From Prevotellaceae bacterium UBA2852 (GTDB lineage: Bacteria; Bacteroidota; Bacteroidia; Bacteroidales; Bacteroidaceae): a DNA stretch of 64,000 bases. Below are positions 62,938-64,000 of this stretch, in pieces; the first letter of the stretch is position 1; every line of letters starts with the position of its first letter. Under the pieces are notes generated by a model. That model had not been told where the DNA came from and did not search any database. It saw only the letters and a program-made list of their open reading frames with translations. Both the position numbers and the translations under genes were made by a program. The DNA lies in assembly GCA_002350855.1 (NCBI GenBank), contig DEFM01000024.1, positions 15,439 to 79,438 of the forward strand, written 5' to 3'.

Positions 62938-62970
62938 GACCCCTCCCCCAACCCTCCCCAAGGGGAGGGA
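62938..62970 (-). repeat. R2 G-rich element touching the frdB start
   Basis: On the minus strand CTCCCTCCCCTTGGGGAGGG then TTGGGGGAGGGGTC, ending three bases before the ATG at 62934. It occupies the place of a ribosome binding site. Confidence 0.75.
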
Positions 62971-63033
62971 GTAGAATGATTTGTGGGGGAGATATTCTAC
63001 TTTAGTTATTTTCTTATATTATTAAAACTAACC

Positions 63034-63067
63034 ACGCCCCTCCCCTGGGAGGGGAAGGGGGAGGGTC
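63034..63067 (-). repeat. R2 G-rich element directly after frdA
   Basis: A second element, CCCTCCCCCTTCCCCTCCCA then GGGGAGGGGCG on the minus strand, abuts the frdA stop at 63068. The 60 bases between the two copies are AT-rich. Confidence 0.75.
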
Positions 63068-64000
63068 TTAGTTTTTATAATTTCTCGTTTGTACCTTGAT
63101 TGCTTCGTATTCAAGAGGTTCCTTGATGAGTTCAGGATCCTTGTCTGCACCCTTGTACTCCCAGCAGCCAACGTAGAAGAAGTTCTTGTCGTCGCGCTTT
63201 GCTTCGCCTTCCTCTGTCTGGTATTCCTCGCGGAAGTGACCACCACAGGATTCATTGCGAGAGAGAGCATCGTGAGCTACGAGTTCACCCATTGTGAAGA
63301 AGTCACGGAGGTGGATAGCCTTGTCAAGTTCCACATTAAGGCCTTCCTTGGTTCCAGGAACGAAGAGATTTGTATCGAATTCCTTCTGGAGTTCCTTCAT
63401 CTTCTGGATACCTGTCTTCAGACCTTCTGCTGTGCGACCCATACCTACGTATTCCCACATGATGTGACCAAGTTCCTTGTGGATAGAGTCAACAGAACGC
63501 TTGCCCTTGATGTTCATCAGTCGGTCGAGTTCTGCGTCAACAGCCTTTTCTGCCTCAGCGAACTCAGGAAGGTCAGTGCTTACGCGTGGCCAGAGTTCCT
63601 GATCAGCGAGATAGTTCTGGATAGTGTAAGGCAGAACGAAATAACCGTCAGCAAGACCCTGCATAAGAGCAGATGCACCGAGGCGGTTTGCACCGTGGTC
63701 AGAGAAGTTACATTCACCGATTGCGAAGAGTCCTGGGATAGAAGTCTGGAGTTCGTAGTCTACCCAAACACCACCCATTGTGTAGTGGATTGCAGGATAG
63801 ATCATCATTGGCTTGTAGTACTTCACGCCGTTGATTTCGTTTGCGAGGTCACCAGGATATACGTCAGTGATTTCCTCGTACATATCGAAGAGGTTTCCAT
63901 AACGCTGCTTCATAGCATCGAGACCGAGACGGTTGATACTTTCTGAGAAGTCAAGGAAGACAGCGAGACCTGTGTTGTTCACACCGAAGCCCTTGTCGCA
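63068..64000 (-). CDS. frdA: Fumarate reductase/succinate dehydrogenase flavoprotein subunit (C-terminal part)
   Basis: The frame is open to the window edge (about 310 residues seen), so the N-terminal FAD-binding part is missing. Visible: MMIYPAIHYTMGGVWVDYE (substrate His and flavin region), GLFAIGECNFSDHGANRLGASALMQGL in two parts (GLFAIGEC and HGANRLGASALMQG), and the C-terminal capping and helical domain with RNESCGGHFREEYQ. GANRLGAS matches the Bacteroidetes/epsilon-type fumarate reductase (class B) rather than NadB. It is cotranscribed with frdB. Confidence 0.93.
   Translation of the reverse strand, partial: CDKGFGVNNTGLAVFLDFSESINRLGLDAMKQRYGNLFDMYEEITDVYPGDLANEINGVKYYKPMMIYPAIHYTMGGVWVDYELQTSIPGLFAIGECNFSDHGANRLGASALMQGLADGYFVLPYTIQNYLADQELWPRVSTDLPEFAEAEKAVDAELDRLMNIKGKRSVDSIHKELGHIMWEYVGMGRTAEGLKTGIQKMKELQKEFDTNLFVPGTKEGLNVELDKAIHLRDFFTMGELVAHDALSRNESCGGHFREEYQTEEGEAKRDDKNFFYVGCWEYKGADKDPELIKEPLEYEAIKVQTRNYKN

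Overview
The window looks like a chromosome segment of a Prevotella-type member of the Bacteroidales. Three things point there. Consensus Bacteroidetes promoters (TTTG, about 20 bases, TAnnTTTG) recur in front of genes, and Shine-Dalgarno sites are essentially absent. The gene content is typical of gut and rumen Bacteroidales: interpain-like C10 protease, KduI, 2-oxoacid:ferredoxin oxidoreductase, fumarate reductase, DUF4254, DUF4250, DUF3109 and DUF4468. Secreted proteins carry the C-terminal tail (YDLSGRR type) common in Prevotella. Assignments are from reading alone; no database was searched.

Layout. 1-3 kb: a partial surface protein, a DUF4468-like protein, a secreted alpha/beta hydrolase and tRNA-Asn, all on the minus strand. 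3-6 kb: a plus-strand run of two glycosyltransferases, DUF4250 and DUF3109. 6-14 kb: C10 protease and PBP4-type carboxypeptidase (convergent), then L-aspartate oxidase and an M16 zinc protease. 14-28 kb: a repeat-built secreted protein, an AAA ATPase/DUF4435 pair, a GH43 glycosidase, and two huge tandem paralogous lipoproteins with HExxH zinc-protease motifs. 28-32 kb: a coupled argS, RNase H and MsbA-like ABC exporter operon. 32-45 kb: MATE exporter with a zinc-ribbon membrane protein, TrpB2, KduI, KorAB, a membrane AraC regulator coupled to mutS, and pdxB.

45.7-54 kb is an AT-rich accessory island. It holds a lipoprotein, a RhuM gene between 56-base direct repeats, and a three-gene operon: a winged-helix/DEDDh exonuclease with NUMOD1-like repeats, a four-zinc-ribbon GIY-YIG protein, and a small membrane protein. 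Broken DUF1016 and Schlafen-type genes lie next to it. This operon is the best candidate for an undescribed nuclease or defence system. 54-59.8 kb returns to core envelope genes (DUF4254, heptosyltransferase-like GT9, LtaS-like sulfatase, metallophosphoesterase). 59.8-62.1 kb is again AT-rich, with two small secreted proteins and a HEPN/MNT pair. The window ends in frdB and a partial frdA.

A second theme is a set of short interspersed repeats, some of which lie in frame inside genes. One 50-base stretch makes up much of the signal peptides of two unrelated proteins. A G-rich element does the same in a third protein. Others sit in the tail of the GH43 enzyme, inside ArgS and at the end of the GT9 gene. 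Copies between genes carry hairpins and, in one case, a promoter box.
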